Shown: positions 52,434 through 62,437, counted from the first letter of the stretch. The stretch: DNA of 64,000 nt from Stenotrophomonas sp. BIGb0135 (GCF_024810105.1 NZ_JANUDX010000007.1:1-64000), one strand, 5' to 3'. Notes: a model not told the origin generated them from the sequence alone. Program-made: numbers and translations.

Positions 52434-54410
52434 TCAGTCGAACAATGCCTGGATCGCCGCCAATCCGGCGCTGGCGCGCTCTTTCTTGCGCGCCGCATCG
52501 GCGACGGGGTCGGCGCCGTCGCGCTGCATTTCCTCGGCCGGGATCTCATCGAAGAAGCGGCTCGGCTTGAGCCGTACGTGCTCGCCGAACTTGCGGGTGA
52601 GCTTGCTGTAACTCATCCACAGCTGCACCTTGGCGCGGGTGATGCCCACGTACAGCAGGCGGCGCTCTTCCTGCAGGTTGCCTTCGTCCAGGCTGACCTG
52701 GTGCGGCAGCACGCCGTCTTCGCAGCCGATGATGAACACATACGGGAATTCCAGGCCCTTGGAGGCATGCATGGTCATCATGCGGACCTGGTTGCCGCCA
52801 TCGTCCTTGTCGTTGCGCGAGAGCAGCGCCAGCTGCGCGGCCAGGTCGGCGGTGGTGGCACCGCGCGGGCCGCCCTCGAACCACTGCGCCAACTCCTCCA
52901 GGTTGCCGAGGCGGCGCTGGTAGACCGATTCTTCCTTGCATGCACTGCGCAGGTCCGAGACCAGGCCGGACTCCTTCACCAGCTTGCGCACCAGGTCGCC
53001 GGAACTGAGCTTGGGCATCTCCGCGCGCAGGTCGCGCAGGATGTCGGTGAAGCGGCTCAGGCCATTGGCCGCGCGTGGAGGGAGCTGCGACAGCGCACCG
53101 ATCGCCTCGGCGGCGTGCGCCATCGGCAGGTCCTTTTCCGAAGCCAGCTCGGCCAGCTTGGCCAGCGTGCCGGCACCGACTTCGCGCTTGGGCGACTGCA
53201 CCGCGCGCATGAACGCCGTATCGTCATCGGGGTTCACCAGCAGGCGCAGCCAGGACAGCGTGTCCTTGACCTCCTGGCGTTCAAGGAACGCGGTGCCGCC
53301 GGTGATGTGGTACGGCACGCGCACCAGCTGCAACGCTTTTTCCAGCGGTCGCGACTGGAAGTTGCCGCGGAACAGGATGCAGAAATCGCTCCACGGGATC
53401 TTCTTGGACGTGGCCAGGAACGCGATCTCCGCCGCGACCTTCTCCGCCTCGTGTTCGCTGTTGCGGCACTCCCACACGCGGATGCGCTCGCCGTCGGCCT
53501 GGTCGCTCCACAGCTTCTTCAGGTGCTCGTGCGGGTTGTTGGCGATCAGCGCATTGGCCGCGCGCAGCACGCGGTTGGAGCAGCGGTAGTTCTGCTCCAG
53601 CTTGATGATTTCCAGCGCGGGGTAATCGCGCGCCATCTGCTGCAGGTTTTCCGGGTTGGCACCGCGCCAGGCATAGATCGACTGGTCATCGTCGCCCACG
53701 CAGGTGAAGTTGCCCTTGCTGCCGGCCAGCTGCTTGAGCAGCCGGTACTGCGCATCGTTGGTGTCCTGGCATTCGTCCACCAGCAGGTAGCCGATGCGCT
53801 CGCGCCAGGCCAGCGCGATCTCCGGGTTTTCTTCCAGCACCTGCACCGGCAGGCGGATCAGGTCGTCGAAGTCGACCGCGTTGAACGCGGTCAGGCGCAG
53901 CTGGTAGCGCTCGTAGACGCTGGCAGCTTCCTTCTCGCGGTTGCTGCGCGCCGCCGCCATCGCCTGCTCGGGCGAGAGGCCGGCGTTCTTGGCGCGCGAG
54001 ATCAGGTTCTTCACGTCCTCGATATCGTCCGGCTTGGCCCCGTACATCAGGTCCTTGACCTGCGAGGTGGCATCGTCCGCATCGAAGATCGAGAAGCCGC
54101 GCTTGAGCCCCACCGCCGCGTGCTCGATCTGCAGGAACTTGAGCCCCAGCGCATGGAAGGTGCAGATGGTGACGTCCTCGGCATCCCCGCCGTGCAGGCG
54201 CTTGGCCACGCGCTCGCGCATTTCCTTGGCCGACTTGTTGGTGAAGGTGATCGCCGCGATCCGCCGCGCCGGGTAGCGCTTGCTGGCGATCAGCTGGGCG
54301 ATCTTTTCCACGATGACGCGCGTCTTGCCGCTGCCGGCGCCCGCGAGCACCAGCAGAGGACCTTCGCAGTGCATGACTGCCGCGCGTTGGGGGGGATTGA
54401 GACCGTGCAT
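52434..54410 (-). CDS. rep: ATP-dependent DNA helicase Rep
   Basis: A 658-residue superfamily 1A helicase that moves 3' to 5' and helps replication forks pass obstacles. Motifs: VLAGAGSGKTRVI (Walker A) near residue 23, TFTNKSAKEM (Ia), LLVDECQDTNDAQYRLL (II), GDDDQSIYAWRGANPENL (III), EQNYRCSNRVL (IV), MTMHASKGLEFPYVFIIG (V) and ERRLLYVGITRAKVQL (VI). Length and start (MHGLNPPQRAAVMHCEGP) match Rep more than UvrD. It diverges from tdk. Confidence 0.95.
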   Translation of the reverse strand: MHGLNPPQRAAVMHCEGPLLVLAGAGSGKTRVIVEKIAQLIASKRYPARRIAAITFTNKSAKEMRERVAKRLHGGDAEDVTICTFHALGLKFLQIEHAAVGLKRGFSIFDADDATSQVKDLMYGAKPDDIEDVKNLISRAKNAGLSPEQAMAAARSNREKEAASVYERYQLRLTAFNAVDFDDLIRLPVQVLEENPEIALAWRERIGYLLVDECQDTNDAQYRLLKQLAGSKGNFTCVGDDDQSIYAWRGANPENLQQMARDYPALEIIKLEQNYRCSNRVLRAANALIANNPHEHLKKLWSDQADGERIRVWECRNSEHEAEKVAAEIAFLATSKKIPWSDFCILFRGNFQSRPLEKALQLVRVPYHITGGTAFLERQEVKDTLSWLRLLVNPDDDTAFMRAVQSPKREVGAGTLAKLAELASEKDLPMAHAAEAIGALSQLPPRAANGLSRFTDILRDLRAEMPKLSSGDLVRKLVKESGLVSDLRSACKEESVYQRRLGNLEELAQWFEGGPRGATTADLAAQLALLSRNDKDDGGNQVRMMTMHASKGLEFPYVFIIGCEDGVLPHQVSLDEGNLQEERRLLYVGITRAKVQLWMSYSKLTRKFGEHVRLKPSRFFDEIPAEEMQRDGADPVADAARKKERASAGLAAIQALFD

Positions 54411-54540
54411 GCCATCTCCGGGGGAGGGGCATTGTACCGGGCCGCCCGCCCTGGGCGGGACCGTCACCGCGGGCGGACGAAAGCGTCCGCCGGCGTGGGC
54501 GGGCGGCGACGCCGGCCGGCCAGGCGTCTAGAATTGGCCG

Positions 54541-55161
54541 ATGGCCAAGCTCTATTTCTATTATTCGGCGATGAACGCCGGCAAGACCACCACCCTGCTG
54601 CAGTCGGCGCACAACTACCACGAGCGCGGCATGCGCGTGGCCATCCTGACCCCCCGCCTGGACGACCGGGCCGGGCGCGGCGTGGTCGCCTCGCGGATCG
54701 GGCTGAAGGCCGACGGCGTGGCCTTCGACCGCGACACCGACCTGCAGCAGCTGATCGCGGAGGACCTGGAAGTCCACGGCAAGCTCGGCTGCGTGCTGGT
54801 GGATGAGGCCCAGTTCCTCAGCCGCAGCCAGGTCTGGCAGCTCAGCGAGGTGGTGGACCAGCTGCGCATCCCGGTGCTCTGCTACGGGCTGCGCACCGAT
54901 TTCCGCGGCGAGTTGTTCGAGGGTAGCCAGTACCTGCTGGCCTGGGCCGACGAGATGCAGGAGATCAAGACCATCTGCCACAGCGGCAAGAAGGCCACCA
55001 TGACCGTACGCGTGGACGAACACGGCCACGCGGTGCAGGACGGCCCACAGGTGGAGATCGGCGGCAACGAGCGCTATGTGTCGGTGAGCCGGGCGGAGTT
55101 CAAGAAGATCACGCGCGGCGAAGCCAAGATCGACCCGGCGCAGGCCAAGCTGCCGATCTGA
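54541..55161 (+). CDS. tdk: thymidine kinase, type II
   Basis: A 206-residue thymidine kinase for pyrimidine salvage. The P-loop is [13 protein letters not shown] near residue 10, the Asp motif [17 protein letters not shown] near 85, and the lasso with the substrate Tyr is [12 protein letters not shown] near 172. The zinc ribbon is altered: Cys146 is kept in TICHSGKKA, but its partner is Ser148, and the later Cys of SVCR is Ser183. So the zinc site is probably lost. It diverges from rep, and a SMAG array follows. Confidence 0.93.
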   Translation: MAKLYFYYSAMNAGKTTTLLQSAHNYHERGMRVAILTPRLDDRAGRGVVASRIGLKADGVAFDRDTDLQQLIAEDLEVHGKLGCVLVDEAQFLSRSQVWQLSEVVDQLRIPVLCYGLRTDFRGELFEGSQYLLAWADEMQEIKTICHSGKKATMTVRVDEHGHAVQDGPQVEIGGNERYVSVSRAEFKKITRGEAKIDPAQAKLPI

Positions 55162-55264
55162 TCGCCTACTGGCGGTGGCGCCGAGCGATGCTCGGCGTGC
55201 CAGGCAGCGTGACGGTGATTGCCACCCGGCGGTGGCGCGTGGCGGTGATTGCGGCGGCAGGAGC

Positions 55265-55952
55265 AGCCGAGCATGGCTCGGCTCTACCTGGGGATCGGTG
55301 CGCTGCCTTGGCTGATCAGGGTGGCGGCGATCTGTGCGCCTAGAGCAGCCGAGCGTGGCTCGGCTCTACCTGGGGATCGGTGCGCTGCCTTGGCTGATCA
55401 GGGTGGCGGTGATCTGTGCGCCAAGAGCAGCCGAGCGTGGCTCGGCTCTACCTGGGGATCGGTGCGCTGCCTTGGGCTGATCAGGGTGGCGGTGATCTGT
55501 GCGCCAAGAGCAGCCGAGCGTGGCTCGGCTCTACCTGGGGATCGGTGCGCGTTGCCTGCGGCTGATCAGGGTGGCGGCGATCTGTGCGCCAGGAGCAGCC
55601 GAGCGTGGCTCGGCTCTACCCGGGGAGCGGCGCGCGCTGCCTGGGGCTGATCAGGGTGGCGGTGATCTGTGCGCCTAGAGCAGCCGAGCGTGGCTCGGCT
55701 CTACCCGGGGATCGGCGCGCTGCCTTGGGCTGATCAGGGTGGCGGTGATCTGTGCGCCAAGAGCAGCCGAGCATGGCTCGGCTCTACCTGGGGATCGGTG
55801 CGCTGCCTTGGGCTGATCAGGGTGGCGGTGATCTGTGCGCCAGGAGCAGCCGAGCGTGGCTCGGCTCTACCCGGAATCGGCGCGCTGCCTGGGGCTGATC
55901 AGGGTGGCGGTGATCTGTGCGCCTAGAGCAGCCGAGCGTGGCTCGGCTCTAC
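55265..55952 (-). repeat. SMAG/REP array, nine copies, 82-85-bp period
   Basis: Nine copies with the GTAG head on the minus strand start at 55265, 55347, 55429, 55512, 55597, 55682, 55765, 55848 and 55930. The arms are AGCCGAGC and GCTCGGCT. The spacer of about 60 bp (GGGGATCGGTGCGCTGCC, GCTGATCAGGGTGGCGGTG, ATCTGTGCGCC) is almost the same in every unit. It fills the interval between tdk and opgD and is the longest array in the window. The first 100 bp after tdk hold no other feature. Confidence 0.92.
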
Positions 55953-55981
55953 CTGGGGATCGGCGCGCTGCCTGGGGCCGG

Positions 55982-57583
55982 TCAGTACAACGTGCGTTCC
56001 GGCGCGCCCTTTGGCGGTGGGCTGTACTGGTACAGCCAGGTTTCGGTCAGGGTCTTGCCGGCGCTGCGCAGGTACAGGCGGATGTCGATCTGGTCGGTGG
56101 AATCGTCCGGCGGGACCAGGTCGAACATGGCGCGGTAGCCCTTGATCTCGCGCAGCGGACGCGCGGAGACGATCTCCACGCGGCCACGGCTGGCCTGGAC
56201 CACTGCTTCGACCTCGCCCTTGTCGATCAGCGCGGCCAGTTCGCCGCCCTCGAAATCGACCGCGAAGCGCCACGAGAAGTACGCGCGCTTCTTGCCGATC
56301 ACACCGCCCAGGCCGGTACGGCTGGCCACGCAGTGCGCCAGCGGCGGGCGCGCCGGTGGCTCGGCGCCCCAGTACAGCCGGTAGCCGAGCAGCAGCTCCT
56401 GGCCGGGCTGCGGCTTGGCCTCGGGGTTCCAGAACGCCACGATGTTGTCGAAGGTTTCATCGACGGTGGGGATCTCGACCAGCTGCACCGAGCCCTTGCC
56501 CCACTGTCCCTTCGGTTCCACCCACAGGCACGGGCGCTTCTCGTAGAAGACGCCGTCGTCCTGGTAGTGGTCGAAGTTGCGGTCGCGCTGCAGCAGGCCG
56601 AAGCCGCGCGGGTTGTTGTCCACGAACATGTTGAAGCGCAGGTTGTGCGGGTTGCACAGCGGGCGCCAGATCCACTCGCCGCTGCCGGTCCACATCGACA
56701 GGCCGTCGGTGTCGTGGATTTCCGGGCGCCAGTCCCAGTCCATGCGGCGGTCGTTCTCGCCGACCTGGTACATGCTCGTGCACGGGGCGATGCCGAGGCG
56801 CTCGATCGCCTTGCGCGGGTACAGGGCGCAGTCGATGTCCATCAGCAGCACATCGCCATTGGTGATCGCGAAACGGTACGCGCCGGCCACGCTCGGTGAA
56901 TCCAGCAGCGCATAGACCACCAGCGTGTTGGAGTCGGCCGCCGGTTGTTCCAGGTAGTAGGCGATGAAATCCGGGAATTCCTCCGGCTTGCCCATGCCGG
57001 TGTCGATCGCCAGGCCACGCGCGGACTGTCCGTACTGGCCTTCCTTGCCGACCGCACGGAAGTAGCTGGCGCCGAGGAACGCGGCGAAGTCGCGGTCGGT
57101 GTCCTGGCGGGTGTTGAGGCGGAAGCCGGCAAAGCCGAGGTCGGCCGGCAGGTGGCTGCCCTTCAGGCCGCTCTTGCCGTAATTGAACGCGGCCGGGTCG
57201 TAGGCCAGTTCCTGCGCGGTGCCATCGACCACGTCGTACATGCGCACCGGCGAATGGAAGTACAGGCCCAGGTGGAAGAACTTGGCCTGGTACTTGCCGG
57301 GCTTGTCCGCCCACAGGGCGTGGTCCTGGCGGTAGCTGATGGACTGGTACTGATCCCAGTCCAGCGCCTCCAGCGGACCGGGCAGGGTGCGCTTGTGGCT
57401 CTGGTAGGCGGCCTGCGACAGTGCGCGCGCCTGGCCCTTGAGGGTGGCGAAATCGAACGGCTGCGGCTGGCCGAGCCGGCGCAGCCCAAGCTGGTTGCCT
57501 TGCGCGGCACACGCCGGCAACGCCGGGAAGCCGATCGCGGCCAGGGCCAGGGAAGCATTGCGGATGAAGTCGCGACGTTGCAT
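55982..57583 (-). CDS. opgD: glucans biosynthesis protein D
   Basis: A 533-residue OpgD/MdoD, a periplasmic protein that controls the backbone structure of osmoregulated periplasmic glucans. A Tat signal (MQRRDFIRNASLALAA) matches the Tat-dependent export known for this protein. The MdoG-like fold has LPGPLEALDWDQYQSISY, KFFHLGLYFHSPVRMY, AFLGASYFRAVG and HNLRFNMFVDNNPRGFGLL. Length is usual. The glucosyltransferase partner OpgH is not in this window. Confidence 0.95.
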   Translation of the reverse strand: MQRRDFIRNASLALAAIGFPALPACAAQGNQLGLRRLGQPQPFDFATLKGQARALSQAAYQSHKRTLPGPLEALDWDQYQSISYRQDHALWADKPGKYQAKFFHLGLYFHSPVRMYDVVDGTAQELAYDPAAFNYGKSGLKGSHLPADLGFAGFRLNTRQDTDRDFAAFLGASYFRAVGKEGQYGQSARGLAIDTGMGKPEEFPDFIAYYLEQPAADSNTLVVYALLDSPSVAGAYRFAITNGDVLLMDIDCALYPRKAIERLGIAPCTSMYQVGENDRRMDWDWRPEIHDTDGLSMWTGSGEWIWRPLCNPHNLRFNMFVDNNPRGFGLLQRDRNFDHYQDDGVFYEKRPCLWVEPKGQWGKGSVQLVEIPTVDETFDNIVAFWNPEAKPQPGQELLLGYRLYWGAEPPARPPLAHCVASRTGLGGVIGKKRAYFSWRFAVDFEGGELAALIDKGEVEAVVQASRGRVEIVSARPLREIKGYRAMFDLVPPDDSTDQIDIRLYLRSAGKTLTETWLYQYSPPPKGAPERTLY

Positions 57584-57679
57584 GCAGGCAGCGTTGGCAG
57601 GAAAGGGCCGGCCATCATAGGCAGGCGAACGTTAATTCGCCGAGGTGGTCGCGGCACGGCGTTCAGCCAGCCGGCACGC

Positions 57680-60511
57680 TCAGCGTCGGATGGCCAGCGT
57701 GGCGCTGGCGCACGCCCGCAGGGCCTGCTCGATGCCGCGGCCGACCGCGCCGCCCTGCGGACGCCGGGCCTGCACCTCATCGCGCAGCTGCAGCAGGGCC
57801 TCGCGGCCGCGCAGCGGCGACACGCCGCATTGCAGTGCGGCCAGGCTGGTGCGCGCCTGCCAGCGCAACTCGACGCTGGCCGGGTCGGACGCGCGCGCGT
57901 CGGCCAGCGGCTGCAGCGCGCGCCGTGCCTCGACGTCCTGGCCCATCCGCAGCAACGTGCGCCCCCACGCCAGTTGCAGGGCCTGCTGCTGCGCGGCGGC
58001 CTCCGGCCCGCCTTGGGCGCTGCGCCGCATCAGCTGCACCAGGCGTTCGCCGGCCTGGCGGGGGTCGCCGTAAGTACCGGTGATCTCGGCCATCAGCCGA
58101 TCGGCCCGCTGCACCGACGGATCCTGGTCGCCACGTTGCGCGGCCTGCCACTGGCGGCCTTCATGCAGCGCCACCAGCGCGGCCTGCCAGCGGCCGGCCT
58201 GGGCCAGGGCGTCGCCGTAGTCGTACAAGCCCTGTGGCAACAGGCCGATACAGTCCGGTTGCCGCCAGATCGCCACGGCGCGCTCGAAATCGGCGACCGC
58301 TTCGCTGCTGTCGCCACGCTCCAGCGCCAGCCGGCCCAGCGCATGCCAGCTCAGCCCGGTGTCGCGGTGCTGTTCGCCCAGCGCCAGGCGGGTGAGCCGG
58401 TGCACCTGCTGCAGCATCGCCGCCGCCTCCTGCAGCTCACCGCGCTGCATCGCCAGCACGGCGCGCAGGCGTCGGATCGACAGGGTCTCGGGGTGGTCGG
58501 GACCGTACAGGCTGACCGCGTCCGACCAGGCGATGTGCAGGGTCTGCTCGGCCGCCTCCAGGTCGCCCTGCGCGGCCAGTGTTTCGCCGAGATGGCGACG
58601 CAGCGTGATCAGTTGCGGATGGCGCTCGCTGGCCCGCAACTGCAGCAGTTGCAGCGCATGCTGGTAGCCGGCGAGGGCGGCCTGCGGGCGGCCATCATCG
58701 CTGTCCAGCGCCGCCAGGTCGGCCAGGCTTTCGGCGGTGCCGCCGATGTCGTGCAGGACGTCGCGACGCAGGCCGAGCGCGCCGTTGAACGCCACGCGCG
58801 CTTCATCGCGGTAGCCCAGCAGCTGTTGGCAGCGGCCGAGCTGGGCGTGGTACTCGGCCACCAGGCTGGGCAGCGCGTCGCGCTGGGCGCTGGCCAGCGC
58901 CTGCATCGGCATCATGTGGGTCACGCACTCGCGCGAGCGGCCGAGCATGCGCAGGGCACGGCCGCGCTGGGTCACCGCCTCCAGCTGCAACGGCGGCGGC
59001 ACCTGGTCGACCTGTTCGAGCAGGGCGCGTTGGCGATCCAGGGTCTGCAGGGCCAGCTGGTAGTCGCCCATGCCGATCCGAAGGCGCCCGATCACGCCCT
59101 CCAGGTCGGCCAGCGACAGCGGCTGGTCGGCGAGTTCGGCCTCTCCGCGCTGTTGCCCGGTGGCCAGCAACTGGCGTACGTCGAAGCTGCCGTGGCGCAC
59201 GCCGGCGGCACGGTCGAACAGGCCCACGGTGAATTCCTGCATGGCCTGGGCGCGGGCCATCTCGCGCCGCGCCTGCTGCATCTGCCAGAGCGCGGTGACC
59301 GCCAGCCCGACCAGCGCCAGCGCGGCCAGCGCGCCCAACGCCACGCCCCAGCGGTGCCGGCCGATGTACTTCTGCAGGCGGTACAGGGTGCGCTGCGGGC
59401 GCGCATGGATCGGGCGGCCTTCGAGGAAGCGGCGCAGGTCCTCCGCCAGCGCCTCCACCGAGGCGTAGCGCTGCGCCGGCTCCTTCTGCAGGGCCCTGAG
59501 CAGGATCGTGTCGAGGTCGCCGCGCAGGCGCCTGGCCAGCCGCCGCGCCGCCGGGTCCGGGGTGGCCGCGGTATCGCTGCGCAGCAGCATCGCCGAGGCG
59601 CGCGGGGGGGTGACCTCCAGGATCGAGCGCTCCCATTCGGCATCGCTGTGCCGGCGCAGCCGGTACGGCTTGCGGCCGGTGATGACCTCGAACAGCACCA
59701 CGCCCAGCGAGTACACATCGGTCAGCGTGGTCACCGGTTCGCCCCGCACCTGCTCGGGCGCGGCGTAGTGCAGGGTGAACGCGCGCGCCTCGGTCGGCGG
59801 ATGCACGGCGGCGGCGCGCGCGCCCTCGTCATCGATCAGTTTGGCGATGCCGAAGTCGAGCAGCTTCACTTCGCCGTCGGTGGTGACCAGGATGTTGGAC
59901 GGCTTGAGATCGCGATGCACGATCAGGTTGGCGTGGGCGTGGCTGACCACCGCGCACACCTGCAACATCAGGTGCAGGCGGCGCTCCAGCGGCAACTGCA
60001 GGCGCTGGCAGCAGGCGGTGATCGGCTCGCCCTCCACGTAGGCCAGCGCCAGGTAGGGCTGGCCCTGCAGGTCCACCCCGGCATCCAGCAACTGGGCCAG
60101 GTTGGGGTGCTGCAGACGGGCGAGGATCTCGCGCTCGCGGCTGAAGCGCTGGCGCAGGCCGGAGTCGGCGTAGCCGCTGCGCAACAGCTTCAGCGCCACC
60201 TGGCGTTGGTATAGCCCGTCGGCGCGCTCGGCCAGCCAGACTTCGCCCATGCCGCCTTCGCCGAGCGGACGCAGCAGGCGGTAGGGTCCAACCAGGCTGC
60301 CGGCACGGCTGGCCTCGGGCGCGGCGGTCCACAGCGGCTGGGCCATGAATTCCTGGCTGTCGCGTTCATGCGCGAGCAGCCGCTCCAGGTCGTCGGCCAG
60401 CGTCGGATCGGAGGCACGCAGGTGCGCCAGGCGCAGCTCGCGCTGCGCCGTGGGCAGTTCCAGCAATTGATCCAGCAGCGAGGACACCTGCCGCCAGCGC
60501 AACGCTTCCAT
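57680..60511 (-). CDS. serine/threonine protein kinase with TPR-like C-terminal region
   Basis: A 943-residue transmembrane kinase. Residues 1-75 form a helical region typical of kinases coded next to this sigma group. The kinase domain (about 76-345) has GEGGMGEVW at 84-92, Lys108, HRDLKPSN with Asp201 and DFG at 219-221, so it should be active. One helix follows at about 389-409. The periplasmic part (about 410-943) is all-helical with TPR-like repeats (for instance LGRLALERGDSSEAVADFER) and may sense a ligand. The ECF sigma gene ends 63 bp upstream on the same strand, so they form one unit. Confidence 0.9.
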   Translation of the reverse strand: MEALRWRQVSSLLDQLLELPTAQRELRLAHLRASDPTLADDLERLLAHERDSQEFMAQPLWTAAPEASRAGSLVGPYRLLRPLGEGGMGEVWLAERADGLYQRQVALKLLRSGYADSGLRQRFSREREILARLQHPNLAQLLDAGVDLQGQPYLALAYVEGEPITACCQRLQLPLERRLHLMLQVCAVVSHAHANLIVHRDLKPSNILVTTDGEVKLLDFGIAKLIDDEGARAAAVHPPTEARAFTLHYAAPEQVRGEPVTTLTDVYSLGVVLFEVITGRKPYRLRRHSDAEWERSILEVTPPRASAMLLRSDTAATPDPAARRLARRLRGDLDTILLRALQKEPAQRYASVEALAEDLRRFLEGRPIHARPQRTLYRLQKYIGRHRWGVALGALAALALVGLAVTALWQMQQARREMARAQAMQEFTVGLFDRAAGVRHGSFDVRQLLATGQQRGEAELADQPLSLADLEGVIGRLRIGMGDYQLALQTLDRQRALLEQVDQVPPPLQLEAVTQRGRALRMLGRSRECVTHMMPMQALASAQRDALPSLVAEYHAQLGRCQQLLGYRDEARVAFNGALGLRRDVLHDIGGTAESLADLAALDSDDGRPQAALAGYQHALQLLQLRASERHPQLITLRRHLGETLAAQGDLEAAEQTLHIAWSDAVSLYGPDHPETLSIRRLRAVLAMQRGELQEAAAMLQQVHRLTRLALGEQHRDTGLSWHALGRLALERGDSSEAVADFERAVAIWRQPDCIGLLPQGLYDYGDALAQAGRWQAALVALHEGRQWQAAQRGDQDPSVQRADRLMAEITGTYGDPRQAGERLVQLMRRSAQGGPEAAAQQQALQLAWGRTLLRMGQDVEARRALQPLADARASDPASVELRWQARTSLAALQCGVSPLRGREALLQLRDEVQARRPQGGAVGRGIEQALRACASATLAIRR

Positions 60512-60574
60512 CGATCCGCTCCCCGAACGATGCACCTCCGCCCACGCCGCCACGCGGGGCCGTGTTGCCGCCGA

Positions 60575-61141
60575 TCAGTCCTCGCGCACGGACGCCAGCA
60601 GGAACATGCGCGCCTTCTGCCAGTCGCGGCGGATGCTGCGCTCCGAACGCTGGCACAGGTCGGCGATTTCCTGTTCGGACAGCCCGGCGAAATAGCGCAG
60701 TTCCACCACCTTGGCCAGGTGGCGGTCCACCGCCTGCAGCCGCGCCAGCGCCACGTCCAGCGCCAGCAGGTCCTCGTCCAGCCGCACCCCGCTGCTGCTG
60801 TTCTCGGGAATCTCGGCCACCCGCTTGAGGTCGCCGCCGCGCTTGCGCGCCAACCGGTTGCGGGCGTAGTCGACCACCACGCTGCGCATCGCCGAGGCGG
60901 CGTAGGCGAAGAAGTGCGCGCGGTCCTCGAAGCGGGCGCCCCCGCGGGCACCCAGCAGCTTCAGGTAGGACTCGTGGACCAGCGAGGTCGCATCCAGGGT
61001 GCGCCCCTGCTGCCCGGCCAGTTGACGCCGGGCCATGCTGTGCAGCTCCTGGTACAGCAGGGTGAGGACCCGGTCCAGCGCGGCGCGGTCGCCCGCGCGG
61101 GCTGAATCCAGCCATACGGTGATATCCGGGCCCTCGTCCAT
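60575..61141 (-). CDS. ECF-type RNA polymerase sigma factor, kinase-linked
   Basis: A 188-residue sigma factor of the ECF/SigK-like group (TIGR02999 type). Region 2 has LYQELHSMARRQLAGQ, LVHESYLKLLG and FFAYAASAMRSVVVDYAR; region 4 is a helix-turn-helix (LSEQEIADLCQRSERSIRRD). No anti-sigma gene is seen. Instead a Ser/Thr kinase gene follows directly, the known pairing in which phosphorylation may control the sigma factor. Confidence 0.92.
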   Translation of the reverse strand: MDEGPDITVWLDSARAGDRAALDRVLTLLYQELHSMARRQLAGQQGRTLDATSLVHESYLKLLGARGGARFEDRAHFFAYAASAMRSVVVDYARNRLARKRGGDLKRVAEIPENSSSGVRLDEDLLALDVALARLQAVDRHLAKVVELRYFAGLSEQEIADLCQRSERSIRRDWQKARMFLLASVRED

Positions 61142-61206
61142 CGCACACCCCCGCCGGTGACGTTGGGCGGACTATACCGCCGGCAGGGCGACGGGCGCGC
61201 GAGGGT

Positions 61207-62019
61207 TCAGCGCTGGCAGTAGCTGCACCAGACGCTGGCGCGCTGGCCGATGGTGGCGTGCCGCAACGGCCGCCCGCACTGCCGGCAGGGCTGGTCTTCA
61301 CGCCCGTAGACCAGCAGCTCCTGCTCGAAGTACCCCGGCGCACCGTCGGGATTGATGAAATCGCGCAGCGTGGTGCCGCCGCGGGTGATGGCATGGCCCA
61401 GGATCTGCTTCACCGCCGTGGCCAGCCGCTGGTAGCGCTCGCGGGAAATCCGGCCGGCCTCGCGCAGCGGGCTGATCCCGGCCATGAACAGGCTCTCGGC
61501 GGCGTAGATGTTGCCCACCCCCACCACGATGCCCTGGTCCATCAGGAAGGTCTTGACCGGCGCCGTGCGGCCGCGGCTGCGCTCGAACAGGTAGTCGCCG
61601 TCGAAGGCAGCGTCCAGCGGCTCCGGGCCCAGCCCGGCCAGCAGGGTGTGGGTTTCGCCAGCCGGTTGCCACAGCAGGCTGCCGAACCGGCGGGGGTCGT
61701 TGAAGCGCAGCAGGCGTCCGTTGTCCAGGCTGATGTCCACGTGGTCGTGCGCCCGCACGGGGGTATCGCCGGGCAGCACGCGCAGGCTGCCGGACATGCC
61801 CAGGTGCAGCACGGCGCTGCCGATGGCGGTATCCAGCAGCAGGTACTTGGCACGGCGGCGCACGCCGTCGATCGCCTGGCCGGGCAGCAGCGCGCCGATC
61901 TCCTCGGGAATCGGCCAGCGCAGGTCCGGCCGGCGCAGGATCACCCCGTGCACGCGACGGCCTTCCAGGTGCGGGGCCAGGCCGCGGCGGGTGGTTTCGA
62001 CTTCGGGAAGTTCGGGCAT
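61207..62019 (-). CDS. mutM: formamidopyrimidine-DNA glycosylase (Fpg)
   Basis: A 270-residue MutM that removes 8-oxoguanine and cleaves the abasic site. The N-terminus is [13 protein letters not shown] with catalytic Pro2 and Glu3. Lys in [11 protein letters not shown], the FNDPRRFG loop and [18 protein letters not shown] are present. The zinc finger at the end has four Cys (CRQCGRPL and WCSYCQ). Length is normal. Confidence 0.97.
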   Translation of the reverse strand: MPELPEVETTRRGLAPHLEGRRVHGVILRRPDLRWPIPEEIGALLPGQAIDGVRRRAKYLLLDTAIGSAVLHLGMSGSLRVLPGDTPVRAHDHVDISLDNGRLLRFNDPRRFGSLLWQPAGETHTLLAGLGPEPLDAAFDGDYLFERSRGRTAPVKTFLMDQGIVVGVGNIYAAESLFMAGISPLREAGRISRERYQRLATAVKQILGHAITRGGTTLRDFINPDGAPGYFEQELLVYGREDQPCRQCGRPLRHATIGQRASVWCSYCQR

Positions 62020-62062
62020 GGGGCAATTCTAGCGAGCCGGCGACGGACCGGGCGCGGGCCGG

Positions 62063-62419
62063 TCAGCGCGGCGGCGCGGCCAGTTCCTTGGCGCTCAGGT
62101 AGCCATCGCCGTTGGCATCCTGCTTGCGAAAGCGCTGGATCAGCGTCTGCCGCTGCTGTTCGCGGGTGATCGGGCTGCCCTTGCCGCCGGGCAATTCATC
62201 GGCACCGAGCACGCCATCGCCGTTGCGGTCCATGCGCTCGAAGGCGTACATCATCCACTGCACGTATTCCTCGACGCTGACCCGACCATCGCCGTCGCTA
62301 TCCATGCGCTGCAGGTAGCTGCCGGTGTCGGCCACCTGCGCCTGCGCGACGCTGGCGCCGAGCACCAGGAGCGCGCAGGAAAAACGCCGCGCGAGGCGGC
62401 GTTTTCCGGAGGCGGGCAT
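62063..62419 (-). CDS. exported EF-hand protein
   Basis: A 118-residue protein with a signal peptide (RRFSCALLVLGASVAQAQ) and three EF-hand loops: MDSDGDGRVSVEEY, MDRNGDGVLGADE and QDANGDGYLSAKE. All have the Asp, Asn or Glu ligand pattern for calcium. The ATG was chosen; a GTG five codons upstream is open. The gene starts 19 bp after the desaturase stop, on the same strand. Codons 5-13 coincide with a perfect hairpin followed by T residues. Confidence 0.78.
   Translation of the reverse strand: MPASGKRRLARRFSCALLVLGASVAQAQVADTGSYLQRMDSDGDGRVSVEEYVQWMMYAFERMDRNGDGVLGADELPGGKGSPITREQQRQTLIQRFRKQDANGDGYLSAKELAAPPR
62381..62405 (-). terminator. desaturase terminator within the EF-hand gene
   Basis: On the minus strand AAAACGCCGC-CTCGC-GCGGCGTTTT forms a perfect 10-bp stem with a 5-base loop and ends in TTTTT. 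It lies 32 bp after the desaturase stop, inside the first codons of the EF-hand gene. It has the form of an intrinsic terminator. Confidence 0.6.
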
Positions 62420-62437
62420 GTGCGTGCGGGGCACCCG

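Noticed and set aside
55265..55952. CRISPR array
   Set aside because: The regular units have near-identical spacers and a palindromic GTAG-headed core, and no cas genes are present.
56945..60214. A 1089-codon plus-strand frame opposite opgD and the kinase gene
   Set aside because: It spans two real genes and their gap, and its sequence is Gln/Arg/Ala-rich without domains.
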